64,000 nt of DNA from Azonexus hydrophilus. Lineage in GTDB: Bacteria; Pseudomonadota; Gammaproteobacteria; Burkholderiales; Rhodocyclaceae. The notes under the pieces were generated by a model, which had not been told where the DNA came from, searched no databases, and was given only the letters and a program-made list of their open reading frames with translations. Made by a program: the position numbers and the translations under genes. This document shows positions 1 through 11,534 of the stretch, piece by piece. Position 1 is the first letter of the stretch. The number at the start of each line of letters is the position of its first letter. The stretch lies in the NCBI RefSeq assembly GCF_001956855.1, contig NZ_MTHD01000007.1:1-64000 (forward strand), in the 5' to 3' direction.

Positions 1-2421
1 GGCGGCACGCTGACGCTGACGCTGAACGCCTCGGGTGCGAACCCGGCGACGGAAGGTGTGGACTACAAGGCAGCGACGTTCCAGTACAGCCTGGACAATG
101 GCGTGACCTGGCAGAACGCGGTTGAAGGCACGGCCTTCGCGGTGAATGCGGGTGACAGCCAGGTGCTGGTGAAGACGGACACGTTCGACGACACGATTTT
201 TGACCCGAACGAAACCTTCACACTGGGTGCCATCCTGGGCAGTGCCGGTGCAAACTACAGCGATACGGCGATTGCCACGATCGTCGATAACGATGTGACC
301 ATCACTACCAGTGCCGCGACGGTTTCGGAAGAAGGTTTGCCTGGCGGCAACCCGGATACCATCGGTAGCCCGGATACCACGAATTCAGCGACCTACAGCG
401 GTTCGATGAACATCGAAGGGCCGGGGCCGCTGAGCATTTCCTTCAACGCACCGACCAATCTCACTTCCGGTGGTGATCCGGTCACCTGGACTACTTCGAC
501 AGTGGCTGGCGCAACGGTTCTGAGCGGTTCCGCCGGCGGTCAGGAGGTTCTGACGCTGACGATGCAGAGCAACGGCAACTACCAGGTTGAACTCAAGGGC
601 CCCCTGGATCATTCAGGTGTCAATGTTGAGGATGCACTGTCTCTCAATATCGGCGTTACGGTCAGCAATGGATCCGACAGCAAGACCTCGAACCTGACGG
701 TTCAGGTTGAAGATGATTCCCCGGTTGCCGGCACGCTGGTCCAGGACGTTGCCGTTACCCAGAACACCAATGTGATGATCGTTCTGGATAACTCCGGCAG
801 TATGGATGGCACCCGTCTGACCCTGGCCAAGGCGGCGTTGGTCAATCTGATCAACACCTACGACGGTTATGGTGAGGTTGCGGTACAACTGGTGACCTTC
901 TCGACCACTGCCAGCAGCTCCAGCCCGGTCTGGGTCAGTGCGAAGGACGCCATCGACCTGATCAACTCGGTTGTTGCTAATGGCTGGACCAACTACGATG
1001 CGGCACTTGCCCAGGCCATGGCCTCGTGGAGCAATGAAGGCAAGTTGACCAGCGTGCCGGCGGGTGGAACCCTGCAGAACGTGGTTTACTTCCTGACCGA
1101 CGGTGAGCCGAACTACAACGACGGTAATACTTCTGCGCTGGTCAATAGCGGTGCCTCGAGCGGTGGAGCCGATGCGGGTATCCAGGCGGCAGAAGAAGCC
1201 ATCTGGACGAACTTCCTGGCAGCCAATGGCATCAACTCGATTGCCATCGGCGTCGGTTCGGGTATCAGCACTGACGCGATGACGCGTATCAACCCTGTTG
1301 CCTACAACGGCACGACCGGGACGAATACCAATGCCATCCAGGTGCTCAATGAAAACAATCTGTCGGCCGTGTTGCAATCGACGGCGATTCCGAGCAGTTC
1401 CGGCAATCTCCTGAGTGGTGCAACGCCAGGTGCCGTTGGTGCCGATGGCGGTTACATCAGCATCATCTCCATCGGTGCTGTCGGTGATCGGAGCACATAT
1501 ACCTGGAATCGTACGACCAACACCATCAGTGCTGCCAACGACGCCGGTGCGACCAACACCTATGCCTGGGATGCGGCAACGCATACCCTGACCGTCACGA
1601 CGGAGCAGGGCGGGACCTTTGTCATCGACATGGATACCGGTGATTACACCTACCGTCCGTCGGCAACGATGGTCGGTACAGCTCAGGAAGTCGTCGGGTT
1701 CACGCTGGTTGATGCCGACGGTGACCAGGGGAATGGTCAATTGACGATGAATGTGTCGCGCAATGCCGGTGGCGAAATCACGGGTAGCGCTTCGGCTGAG
1801 ACGCTGAACGGTACCGCAGGCAACGACATCATCAACGGCATGGCCGGTGACGACATCATTTCCGGCTTTGACGGTGATGACAAGCTGTCGGGTGGTGCCG
1901 GCAACGACACCCTGTCGGGTGGTGCCGGCAACGACATCCTCTACGGTGGTGCCGGCAATGACACGCTTAACGGTGGCGATGGCAACGACACGCTCTGGGG
2001 TGGCGCTGGCAGTGACACTCTGACGGGTGGCCTGGGTGCAGATACGTTTGCCTGGGGGCTTGCCGATGCTGGTAGTGTGTCCTCGCCAGCGGTCGATACC
2101 ATCACCGACTTCGGCACGGCCAGCTTTGCCAGCGGTGGCGATCGTCTGGATCTGCGCGACCTGCTGCAGGGCTCGGCAACCACGGCTGATGCCCTCGACA
2201 ACTTCCTGCACTTCCAGTATTCGGGTGGCAATACGACGATCTACGTCAGCGCCAGTGGTTCCTTCAGCAACAACAATGCCGCTTCTGGCCTGCCCAGCAA
2301 CGTCAACAACAACGACGTCCAGCAGATCATCCTCAATGGCGTCAATCTGGTAGGTAGCAGCAGCACCGATCAGCAGGTCATCCAGAACCTGCTGACCCAG
2401 GGCAAGCTGGTGGTTGACTGA
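1..2421 (+). CDS. C-terminal part of a giant RTX/VWA adhesin (type I secreted), 5'-truncated by the window edge
   Basis: The reading frame is open from base 1, so the N-terminus lies outside the window; the first GTG, at 58, is not a convincing start. Counted from base 1, residues 1-95 look like a Calx-beta-type repeat ending in IVDND. A VWA domain follows with an intact MIDAS motif, DNSGS, near residue 262. Residues about 595-680 are glycine/aspartate nonapeptide repeats of the GGAGNDTL type that bind calcium. The last 100 residues resemble the C-terminal target domain of type I secreted adhesins (DTITDFG, DRLDLRDLL). This architecture fits a LapA-like surface adhesin exported by an ABC/MFP/TolC system, used in attachment or biofilm. 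The secretion genes are not visible here. Function is inferred from domains. Confidence 0.88.
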   Translation, partial: GGTLTLTLNASGANPATEGVDYKAATFQYSLDNGVTWQNAVEGTAFAVNAGDSQVLVKTDTFDDTIFDPNETFTLGAILGSAGANYSDTAIATIVDNDVTITTSAATVSEEGLPGGNPDTIGSPDTTNSATYSGSMNIEGPGPLSISFNAPTNLTSGGDPVTWTTSTVAGATVLSGSAGGQEVLTLTMQSNGNYQVELKGPLDHSGVNVEDALSLNIGVTVSNGSDSKTSNLTVQVEDDSPVAGTLVQDVAVTQNTNVMIVLDNSGSMDGTRLTLAKAALVNLINTYDGYGEVAVQLVTFSTTASSSSPVWVSAKDAIDLINSVVANGWTNYDAALAQAMASWSNEGKLTSVPAGGTLQNVVYFLTDGEPNYNDGNTSALVNSGASSGGADAGIQAAEEAIWTNFLAANGINSIAIGVGSGISTDAMTRINPVAYNGTTGTNTNAIQVLNENNLSAVLQSTAIPSSSGNLLSGATPGAVGADGGYISIISIGAVGDRSTYTWNRTTNTISAANDAGATNTYAWDAATHTLTVTTEQGGTFVIDMDTGDYTYRPSATMVGTAQEVVGFTLVDADGDQGNGQLTMNVSRNAGGEITGSASAETLNGTAGNDIINGMAGDDIISGFDGDDKLSGGAGNDTLSGGAGNDILYGGAGNDTLNGGDGNDTLWGGAGSDTLTGGLGADTFAWGLADAGSVSSPAVDTITDFGTASFASGGDRLDLRDLLQGSATTADALDNFLHFQYSGGNTTIYVSASGSFSNNNAASGLPSNVNNNDVQQIILNGVNLVGSSSTDQQVIQNLLTQGKLVVD

Positions 2422-2438
2422 TTCCTGCGGTCGACAGC

Positions 2439-2471
2439 AAAAAGGGGCGGATTTCTTCCGCCCCTTTTTTT
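2439..2471 (+). terminator. Intrinsic terminator after the adhesin gene
   Basis: AAAAGGGGCGGA and TCCGCCCCTTTT form a 12-bp stem around a TTTCT loop, followed by a T-run. It lies between the convergent adhesin and Crp/Fnr genes and its A-rich left arm could also serve the opposite strand. Confidence 0.85.
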
Positions 2472-2484
2472 ACGTCCGCGAAAA

Positions 2485-3180
2485 TCAGGCGGAATAGCTG
2501 CGCAGGCGTTCCAGGCTGGGGATTTCGATGTCACGTCCCTTGACGACGATCAGCCGGTCTTCGACCAGTTCGTGCAGGATGCGCGAAAAATGTTCCTGGG
2601 TCAGGTTCAGGCGGGAGGCGACGACGCCCTTGGTGGTCGCCAGGGAAACCGTGGCCGAGTCGCTCGGTGTCGTACACGGCGGGAGTTCGCGCAGCAGGTA
2701 GGTGATGATGCGTTCCTTGCCCGAGTGCAGCGAATAGCCTTCCATGTCGTTCATCAACTGGTGCAGGCGCATTGCCATGCTGGCGAGCATCTTGCGCGCG
2801 AGTTTGGGGTCGTTTTCCAGTTCTTCGTAGAGTGCCACCTTAGAGATGTGTAGCATCTGCGAATCGGCCAGTGCCTGGGCGAAGACGATGTAGGGCGTAT
2901 CCATGAACATGATCGCTTCGCCGAAAGTCTGTCCCGGCTGGATGATCTCGACGACCTTTTCGTTACCCTGGGCGGAGGTGAAGGCCAGTTTGATCTGGCC
3001 AGACAGCAACAGATGAAACCCCTGGTTCGGATCGCCCTTGTGGAACAGGATGTCGCCCTTGGCGGCGCGGATTTCCCTGGTGCCGCGGGCAATGCGGGCA
3101 ATTTCGTCCTGTGACATGCTGGAGAACAGGGGCAGGCGGCCGATCAGGGCGGCAATGTCCAGGCTGGATGGAGTGGTCAT
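2485..3180 (-). CDS. Crp/Fnr-family transcriptional regulator
   Basis: The 231-residue protein has a cyclic-nucleotide-binding-type beta barrel (residues about 10-130) and a C-terminal winged helix with the recognition region TTKGVVASRLNLTQEHFSRIL. The FNR pattern of N-terminal cysteines for an iron-sulfur cluster is absent, so it is more like Dnr or other cluster-free members. The ATG at 3180 is preferred because GAAAGAG sits six bases upstream; a TTG at 3195 would add five residues. It stands alone, convergent with the adhesin and just downstream of the sigma-54 activator gene on the same strand. The ligand and targets cannot be read from the sequence. Confidence 0.85.
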   Translation of the reverse strand: MTTPSSLDIAALIGRLPLFSSMSQDEIARIARGTREIRAAKGDILFHKGDPNQGFHLLLSGQIKLAFTSAQGNEKVVEIIQPGQTFGEAIMFMDTPYIVFAQALADSQMLHISKVALYEELENDPKLARKMLASMAMRLHQLMNDMEGYSLHSGKERIITYLLRELPPCTTPSDSATVSLATTKGVVASRLNLTQEHFSRILHELVEDRLIVVKGRDIEIPSLERLRSYSA

Positions 3181-3250
3181 GACAAGCTCTTTCAAATTGG
3201 ACGAGACATGTTGTCACCTGCAGCCCGCCACCGGCAATACCTCTTAATGC

Positions 3251-5173
3251 TTACGTACTGCTGTTGCCTTTCATTTTCCGGTACAGCGTTTGCCGGCTGA
3301 TGCCGAGTTGCCGGGCAGCAGCGCTGAGGTTGCCGTCGTGGCTGGCGATGGCTTGCTGGATCGCAGCCAGCGAAAGTTCGGCAAGATTCTGCTGCTTGCG
3401 GTCGACGCTGCCGGCAGGCGGATTTTCCGGCGGTTGCTGCAGTGCTGCGATCAGATCGTCCGGCAGATGCGCCCAGTCGATGCGCGTTTCGCCCGGATCG
3501 AGCATGGCGCAGGCAGTGCGCAGCACGCTGGCGAGCTGGCGCAGGTTGCCCGGCCAGGCATAGGTGGACAGGCGGTGCTGCAGCGCCGGAGTGATTGCCG
3601 GCGGGGCTTCGGGGAACAGGTCGTTGAGCAGCTTGTCGCACAGCGCGGCAAAATCGTTGCGTTCACGCAGCGCCGGCAGTTGCAGGGTCAGGCCGTTGAG
3701 CCGGTAATAGAGGTCGCTGCGGAACTGGCCGCTGGCGCAGGCGGCCGGCAGGTCGCGGTGGGTGGCGCAAATCAGCGAAAAATGGACGTCGACCGCAGTA
3801 CCGCCGCCGAGTGCCGTCACCTTGCGTTCCTGCAGCACGCGCAACAGGCGGGTTTGCATGGTCAGCGGCATGTCGCCGATTTCGTCGAGGAACAACGTAC
3901 CGCCTTCGGCTTCGCGCAGGCGACCGATGTAACCTTCCTTGCGGGCGCCGGTGAAGGCACCGGGCAGGTAGCCGAAAAGCTCGGCCTCGATCAGGTTTTC
4001 CGGCAGCGCCGCACAGTTGATGGCGATGAAAGGACCGTCGCGCTGTGGCGACGACTCGTGCACGGCGCGGGCAAACAATTCCTTGCCGACGCCGGACTCG
4101 CCACTGAGCAGCAACGGGATGTCCTTGCCGACGATGCGCCGGGCCTTGGCGGCGGCGGTGCGCCAGCGGGCATCGCCGGTATCGAGCGCAGCCAGTGCGT
4201 CGGCGTGCGCGTCGGCGGTCGTGGAGGGCGTCGACAGCACGCGTGGCTCGTGACCATCGACGCGGGCGTAGAGGACGCTGCCGTCGTGGCGGCGCAGGCT
4301 CAGCGTCTGCTGCGGTCGACGCCGGGTTTGCGCAAGAATATCCTCAAGCCGGGTGTCGACCGTACGAAACAGGGGCGTGCCGCCGATATCGGCGGTGGCG
4401 AGGCCGAGCATGCGCAAGGCGTTGCGGTTGGCGCCGACGATCCAGCCGTCCTCGGCAACGGCGACGATGCCTTCGGCGACGGTACCGATGCCGGCCGGAT
4501 CAGGGTGGATGTACAGGCGCAGGTGGCGGCGGCAGGCGTCGGAAACCAGCCGGTTCTCGATCATCCGGGCGGCGGTGTTGACCAGGCCCAGAGTGTGCGG
4601 ATGGTGGCTGCGCTGATCGCCGGAGATGTCGAGAATGCCCAGCAGTTCGCCGGTTGCCGAGACGATGGGTGCGGCGGCGCAGGTCAGGAAACCGTTGCGT
4701 TCAAGAAAATGCTCGGCACCGTGAATCTCGACCCCGGCCGCCTCGGCAAGCGCAGTGCCGATGGCATTGGTGCCGCGCCGGCGCTCGTCCCAGCAGGCCC
4801 CGGACATCAGGGCCACGCGTTCGGCCTTGCCGAGGAAGTCGGGGTCGCCCAGGGTATGCATCAGCACGCCGCGGTTGTCGGCGAGGATGACCATGCTGTG
4901 ACTGTGCCGGACCTGCTCGAACAGGTATTCCATGATCGGCCGGGAATGGTTGAGCAGGTCGTGGTTGCGCCCGAGTGCCCGGCCCAGTTCGCTGGCCGAC
5001 AGATTGTCCGGCGTCGCCAGCCGGCCGGTCGGCGACAGACCGGCTGCCAGGCTGCGCCGCCATGAGCGGGCCAGGCGTTCGTCGATCGCCGCATCGGGAA
5101 AGTCGCCGCCTTCCAGCAGCTTGAGCCGGGCCTGCCGCAACAGCGGTGCCGGAACGGGGGAATTCGCGCGCAT
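3251..5173 (-). CDS. Sigma-54-dependent activator, AcoR type (GAF, AAA+, Fis HTH)
   Basis: This 640-residue protein has an N-terminal GAF-type sensor region (about 60-230). The central AAA+ domain (about 320-550) carries Walker A GESGVGKE, the sigma-54 contact loop GAFTGA and Walker B LFLDEIGD. A C-terminal Fis-type helix-turn-helix ends the protein (AARQLGISRQTLYRKMK). It matches the acetoin/alcohol-responsive AcoR family. The ATG at 5173 is supported by GGAGAC eight bases upstream. The gene is divergent from an aldehyde dehydrogenase whose upstream region has a near-consensus sigma-54 promoter, so it very probably activates that gene in response to an alcohol, aldehyde or acetoin-like signal. 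The effector itself is unknown. Confidence 0.9.
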   Translation of the reverse strand: MRANSPVPAPLLRQARLKLLEGGDFPDAAIDERLARSWRRSLAAGLSPTGRLATPDNLSASELGRALGRNHDLLNHSRPIMEYLFEQVRHSHSMVILADNRGVLMHTLGDPDFLGKAERVALMSGACWDERRRGTNAIGTALAEAAGVEIHGAEHFLERNGFLTCAAAPIVSATGELLGILDISGDQRSHHPHTLGLVNTAARMIENRLVSDACRRHLRLYIHPDPAGIGTVAEGIVAVAEDGWIVGANRNALRMLGLATADIGGTPLFRTVDTRLEDILAQTRRRPQQTLSLRRHDGSVLYARVDGHEPRVLSTPSTTADAHADALAALDTGDARWRTAAAKARRIVGKDIPLLLSGESGVGKELFARAVHESSPQRDGPFIAINCAALPENLIEAELFGYLPGAFTGARKEGYIGRLREAEGGTLFLDEIGDMPLTMQTRLLRVLQERKVTALGGGTAVDVHFSLICATHRDLPAACASGQFRSDLYYRLNGLTLQLPALRERNDFAALCDKLLNDLFPEAPPAITPALQHRLSTYAWPGNLRQLASVLRTACAMLDPGETRIDWAHLPDDLIAALQQPPENPPAGSVDRKQQNLAELSLAAIQQAIASHDGNLSAAARQLGISRQTLYRKMKGNSST

Positions 5174-5289
5174 CGGGTTTGTCTCCTCGCCGGGTCAATG
5201 CCCGGCTTTTCGACGAGTATAGGGTGCCGCGAACGGGATGCAAGACTTCCGGCCGGATTCGCCGTGCACTGTTCCAAATTGTGACAGTC

Positions 5290-5304
5290 GTTGCGTCCTG
5301 CAAC
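5290..5304. promoter_or_regulatory. Candidate activator site (inverted repeat) upstream of the aldehyde dehydrogenase
   Basis: GTTGC-N5-GCAAC is a perfect inverted repeat about 65 bases upstream of the sigma-54 promoter. The hexamer GTTCCA also occurs twice nearby (about 5271 and 5304). The position fits an enhancer for the divergent AcoR-like activator; this is inference from position and symmetry. Confidence 0.4.
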
Positions 5305-5370
5305 GTTCCACTGCCTTGTTGCGGTCGACGGCAAAAAACAAAGCATTTCTAATTCAATGGCTTGTGAACC

Positions 5371-5386
5371 TGGCACGCAGCTTGTT
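5371..5386 (+). promoter_or_regulatory. Sigma-54 promoter of the aldehyde dehydrogenase gene
   Basis: TGGCACG-N4-TTGTT has the -24 GG at 5372-5373 and correct spacing to a -12 element. The -12 dinucleotide is GT rather than the consensus GC. The start codon is about 60 bases downstream and a sigma-54 activator gene is divergent next door. Confidence 0.7.
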
Positions 5387-5444
5387 AATGACTTGTTGCC
5401 ATCAGGCAACTGATTCACTCATTCGTAATAACAAAGGAGACGAG

Positions 5445-6965
<1,521 letters not shown>

Positions 6966-7006
6966 TCCGCTTCAAGCTTTATCTCTGCGCGCCCTAGCGG
7001 GCTTCA

Positions 7007-7032
7007 GGGGGGCTTCTGCCCCCCGTTTTTTT
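7007..7032 (+). terminator. Intrinsic terminator between the aldehyde dehydrogenase and DUF779 genes
   Basis: GGGGGGC-TTCT-GCCCCCC is followed by G and seven T residues. The next gene's Shine-Dalgarno (GGAG) starts two bases after the T-run, so read-through sets expression of the DUF779 gene unless it has another promoter. Confidence 0.88.
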
Positions 7033-7043
7033 CGGAGAAAACC

Positions 7044-7406
7044 ATGGTTGACCGCGTAACTGCCACGCCGGCAGCGCTGACACTGATCGAGCAACTGCAG
7101 GTCCAGTTCGGCAGCAAACTGATGTTCTACCAATCCGGCGGCTGCTGCGACAACAGCAGCCCCAACTGCTACCTGCCGGGCGAACTGACCATCGGTCCTT
7201 ACGATCGCCATCTCGGCGACATCGGCGGCGTGCCGTTCTACATCAGCGCAGCGCAGTACGAATACTGGCAGCACACGCAACTGATCATTGATGCGGTCGA
7301 CGGGCAGGGCGGCACTTTTTCGCTGGAAAGCGGCAGCGGCAAATGCTTCCTGACCCGCTCGCGGCTGTTCGACGACAGCGAACTGGCGCAATTGCAGGGC
7401 AGCTGA
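7044..7406 (+). CDS. DUF779 family protein
   Basis: This 120-residue soluble protein belongs to DUF779, which is often found directly downstream of AldB/ExaC-type aldehyde dehydrogenases. It has a cysteine cluster, GGCCDNSSPNCY (Cys34, Cys35, Cys42), and a further Cys in GSGKCFLT, which suggests metal binding or redox chemistry. GGAG lies six bases before the ATG. No enzymatic activity can be assigned; an accessory role in aldehyde metabolism is inferred from neighbourhood only. Confidence 0.85.
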   Translation: MVDRVTATPAALTLIEQLQVQFGSKLMFYQSGGCCDNSSPNCYLPGELTIGPYDRHLGDIGGVPFYISAAQYEYWQHTQLIIDAVDGQGGTFSLESGSGKCFLTRSRLFDDSELAQLQGS

Positions 7407-7453
7407 GTGCACCCGGCGGTATACTGCGGCCTTCTTCAATCCGGATGCATTTC

Positions 7454-8737
7454 ATGGCCGCCAACGATACCTCCAGCATGGCGCTTTTCTGCGACTTCGA
7501 AAACGTCGCACTCGGCGTGCGCGACGCGCAGTACGAGAAATTCGATATCCGCCCGGTGCTCGAGCGTCTGCTCGCCAAGGGCAGCATCGTCGTCAAGAAA
7601 GCCTATTGCGACTGGGATCGCTACAAGGCCTTCAAGGCACCGATGCATGAAGCCAATTTCGAACTGATCGAAATCCCGCATGTGCGTCAGTCGGGCAAGA
7701 ATTCCGCCGACATCCGCATGGTCGTCGACGCGCTTGACCTCTGCTACACCAAGGCGCACGTCGATACCTTCGTGATCATTTCCGGCGATTCCGATTTTTC
7801 GCCGCTGGTCTCGAAGCTGCGCGAGAACGCCAAGAAAGTCATCGGCGTCGGCGTCAAGCAGTCGTGTTCCGACCTGCTGGTGACCAATTGCGACGAGTTC
7901 ATCTACTACGACGACCTGGTGCGCGAGCGCGAGGCCGCCGGTCGTTCCGGGCAGCGGCGCGAGCGCGAGAAGCGTTCGCCGGAAGAGGAAGCCCGCCGGC
8001 GCGAGAAGCTGGAAGAGCGCAAGAGCAAGGCGGTCGATCTGGTTGCCGCGACCTTCGCCGACCTGATGGCCGACCGTGGCGAAGCCGAACGGACCTGGGC
8101 TTCGGTGCTCAAGGAAGTGGTCAAGCGGCGCAATCCGGGTTTCAGCGAGAGCTATTACGGCTTTCGCACCTTCGGCAACCTGCTCGAAGAAGCTGCCAGC
8201 CGCGGTTTGCTGGCCATCGGTCGCGACGAAAAGTCCGGTAACTACGTGACTCGCGCCCGCCCGCATGACGGCGAAGTCCAGGCTGGCGAGCCGACGCTTG
8301 CGGTCGACCTGCCGGAAAATGAAAAAACCGTCGCTGAATCAACGGCGCCGGTGCCTGTCGCCGCTACCGAAGAGAAGTCGGCAGGACGTCGTCGCGGTGG
8401 TCGGCGTACGCGCAAGGATGGCCGGGAAAGTGCCGAGAAGGCAGTCGTCGAGGTGCTTGCCGAGGTGCCGGAAGCAGTGCCGGCGCCGGTCGACGAAGCC
8501 GTGATCGCTCCGGTCGTTGCCGAAGTCGCCGAGACCAGGGAAAAGCCGCGGCGCAGCAACCGCCGGCCGCGCAAGACGGCCGAAGCGGCAGTCGCGCCGG
8601 CCGAGGTCGCAGTCACGCCGCCGGCGGCCGATGTTGCGGTCGACGCTCCGGTCAGCGAGAAAAAGCCGGCCAAGAAGGCGACGCGCAGCCGCAAACCGAA
8701 GAAAACCGAAGAAAAGTCCGAAGGCAGCGCCGGCTAG
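7454..8737 (+). CDS. NYN-domain/LOTUS (OST-HTH) protein, putative RNA-binding nuclease
   Basis: Residues 1-160 form an NYN (PIN-like) domain. Conserved acidic positions are seen in CDFENVA, KNSADIRMVVDAL and ISGDSDFSPLVSKLRE. Residues about 190-265 resemble an OST-HTH/LOTUS RNA-binding module (VKRRNPGFSESYYGFRTFGNLLEEA). The last 150 residues are low-complexity Ala/Glu/Pro/Lys/Arg and likely disordered. The 427-residue length assumes the ATG at 7454; an in-frame ATG at 7445 is equally possible because neither has a strong ribosome site. The family (MARF1/LabA-like) suggests RNA cleavage or RNA binding; the substrate is unknown. Its stop codon interlocks with that of the convergent gene. Confidence 0.85.
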   Translation: MAANDTSSMALFCDFENVALGVRDAQYEKFDIRPVLERLLAKGSIVVKKAYCDWDRYKAFKAPMHEANFELIEIPHVRQSGKNSADIRMVVDALDLCYTKAHVDTFVIISGDSDFSPLVSKLRENAKKVIGVGVKQSCSDLLVTNCDEFIYYDDLVREREAAGRSGQRREREKRSPEEEARRREKLEERKSKAVDLVAATFADLMADRGEAERTWASVLKEVVKRRNPGFSESYYGFRTFGNLLEEAASRGLLAIGRDEKSGNYVTRARPHDGEVQAGEPTLAVDLPENEKTVAESTAPVPVAATEEKSAGRRRGGRRTRKDGRESAEKAVVEVLAEVPEAVPAPVDEAVIAPVVAEVAETREKPRRSNRRPRKTAEAAVAPAEVAVTPPAADVAVDAPVSEKKPAKKATRSRKPKKTEEKSEGSAG

Positions 8738-9243
8738 ATCACGCGCAGCAGCAGGGTGCGAAGTTCCTCCGCCCGGCGGCGGCCTTCGCGCGTCTGTACG
8801 ACGGCGTGAAACCACGGGTCGAACTGCAGGCGCAGTTCCTCGTGGCTCTTTGCCGCATAGGCCGCTTCGACGATATGCAGGTGGGCAAAGGGGCCGCAGA
8901 AGGTCTTCAGTGTGTTCTGGATGAAGTTGCGGGCCAGCTCCATGTCCTTCGCGTTCACCGCATCGACCGGCCGGAAGGCGGTGATCGACGGCAGCGGGCC
9001 GTCCGGCGCGGGCTGGGTCGCACCGGCCGCGTCCTTCAGCCCGGCTACCTCGATGAAGCCTGATTCCTCCAGCAGGCCCAGCGTGTGCTGCAGGTCGTCC
9101 GACAGCAGCATTTCGCGCAATTCATCGACGGTGCGCTTGCCGTCCACCATGATCAATACGCGTCGCTGACGCGGGGTCAGGCCGCCGGTCTTGGCCGTCA
9201 GCTCTTCCTGGCCTTTCGGTGTCTTGGCGAAAATCACGCCCAT
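8734..9243 (-). CDS. Conserved hypothetical protein with N-terminal winged-helix-like region
   Basis: I do not recognise a named family for this 169-residue protein. The first 60 residues (TGGLTPRQRRVLIMVDGKRTVDELREML) resemble the winged-helix start of some betaproteobacterial regulators or ESX-like scaffold proteins. The C-terminal 90 residues are helical and charged. There is no signal peptide, membrane segment or cysteine cluster. The gene is convergent with the NYN gene and the two stop codons share the palindrome CTAG at 8734-8737. Confidence 0.75.
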   Translation of the reverse strand: MGVIFAKTPKGQEELTAKTGGLTPRQRRVLIMVDGKRTVDELREMLLSDDLQHTLGLLEESGFIEVAGLKDAAGATQPAPDGPLPSITAFRPVDAVNAKDMELARNFIQNTLKTFCGPFAHLHIVEAAYAAKSHEELRLQFDPWFHAVVQTREGRRRAEELRTLLLRVI

Positions 9244-9290
9244 GCTTTGTCTCCGTTGCGGTTTTTAAAAATTGTGCAACGGATTGTACA

Positions 9291-9320
9291 GAAAAAGAAA
9301 AACCCGCCAACAGGCGGGTT
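9291..9320 (-). terminator. Intrinsic terminator downstream of panD
   Basis: Read on the minus strand, AACCCGCC-TGTT-GGCGGGTT is followed by a T-rich tract (A-run 9290-9302 on the plus strand). It ends the panD transcript before the next gene on the same strand. Confidence 0.85.
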
Positions 9321-9347
9321 CCTTTCAAACCGGGTTCGACTGACGGG

Positions 9348-9731
9348 TCAGGCGGCGGCTTGTACCGGGATCTTGTGACCGCGACGGACGATGCGGTTCT
9401 GCGAATCAACGTAGATCAGATCCGGCTCGTGACGGGCCAGTTCGACTTCGTTGTATACGGCAAAGGTGGCGATGATCAGGATGTCGCCCGGGGCAGCGCG
9501 GCGGGCAGCCGAGCCGTTGACCGAAATGACGCCGGAACCACGCTCGGCACGGATCGCATAGGTGGTGAAACGCTCGCCGTTGTTGACGTTCCAGATGTCG
9601 ATCTGTTCGTATTCCTTGATGTTGGCTGCTTCGAGCAGGTCTTCATCAATCGCGCACGAACCTTCGTAGTGCAGATCGGCGTGCGTTGCCGTCACGCGGT
9701 GCAGCTTGGATTTCAACATGGTTCTCTGCAT
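9348..9731 (-). CDS. panD: Aspartate 1-decarboxylase precursor
   Basis: PanD makes beta-alanine from L-aspartate for pantothenate synthesis. It is a pyruvoyl enzyme cut autocatalytically between Gly24 and Ser25. With the ATG at 9731 the protein is 127 residues and HYEGSCAID places the cleavage exactly at Gly24-Ser25, as in characterised PanD; this decided the start over the ATG at 9743. The conserved Tyr and Asn of the active site are in the expected blocks ([17 protein letters not shown]). It lies downstream of panB and panC but has its own strong promoter and terminator. Confidence 0.96.
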   Translation of the reverse strand: MQRTMLKSKLHRVTATHADLHYEGSCAIDEDLLEAANIKEYEQIDIWNVNNGERFTTYAIRAERGSGVISVNGSAARRAAPGDILIIATFAVYNEVELARHEPDLIYVDSQNRIVRRGHKIPVQAAA

Positions 9732-9764
9732 GGTTTCACTCATCCAGAAAGTTGGGGGAAGCGA

Positions 9765-9792
9765 ATTTTAACGGCATTGGACTGTGTGTCAA
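9765..9792 (-). promoter_or_regulatory. Sigma-70 promoter of panD
   Basis: On the minus strand a perfect TTGACA (9792-9787) is followed after 16 bases by TAAAAT (9770-9765). The panD start is about 35 bases downstream of the -10 element. This lets panD be transcribed apart from panBC. Confidence 0.8.
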
Positions 9793-9820
9793 CGATCTTT
9801 TTTTGCCCGTCAAAACCGCG

Positions 9821-11468
<1,648 letters not shown>

Positions 11469-11534
11469 GGGCGTCCCGTGGCGTTGTTGACGGCGCCAAG
11501 GATACACAGCGGCGCCGAAGTGGCAAGCGTTAAA

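Noticed and set aside
3290..5065. 591-codon open frame on the plus strand
   Set aside because: It is antisense to the sigma-54 activator, which has clear motifs; the composition is that of a mirror frame.
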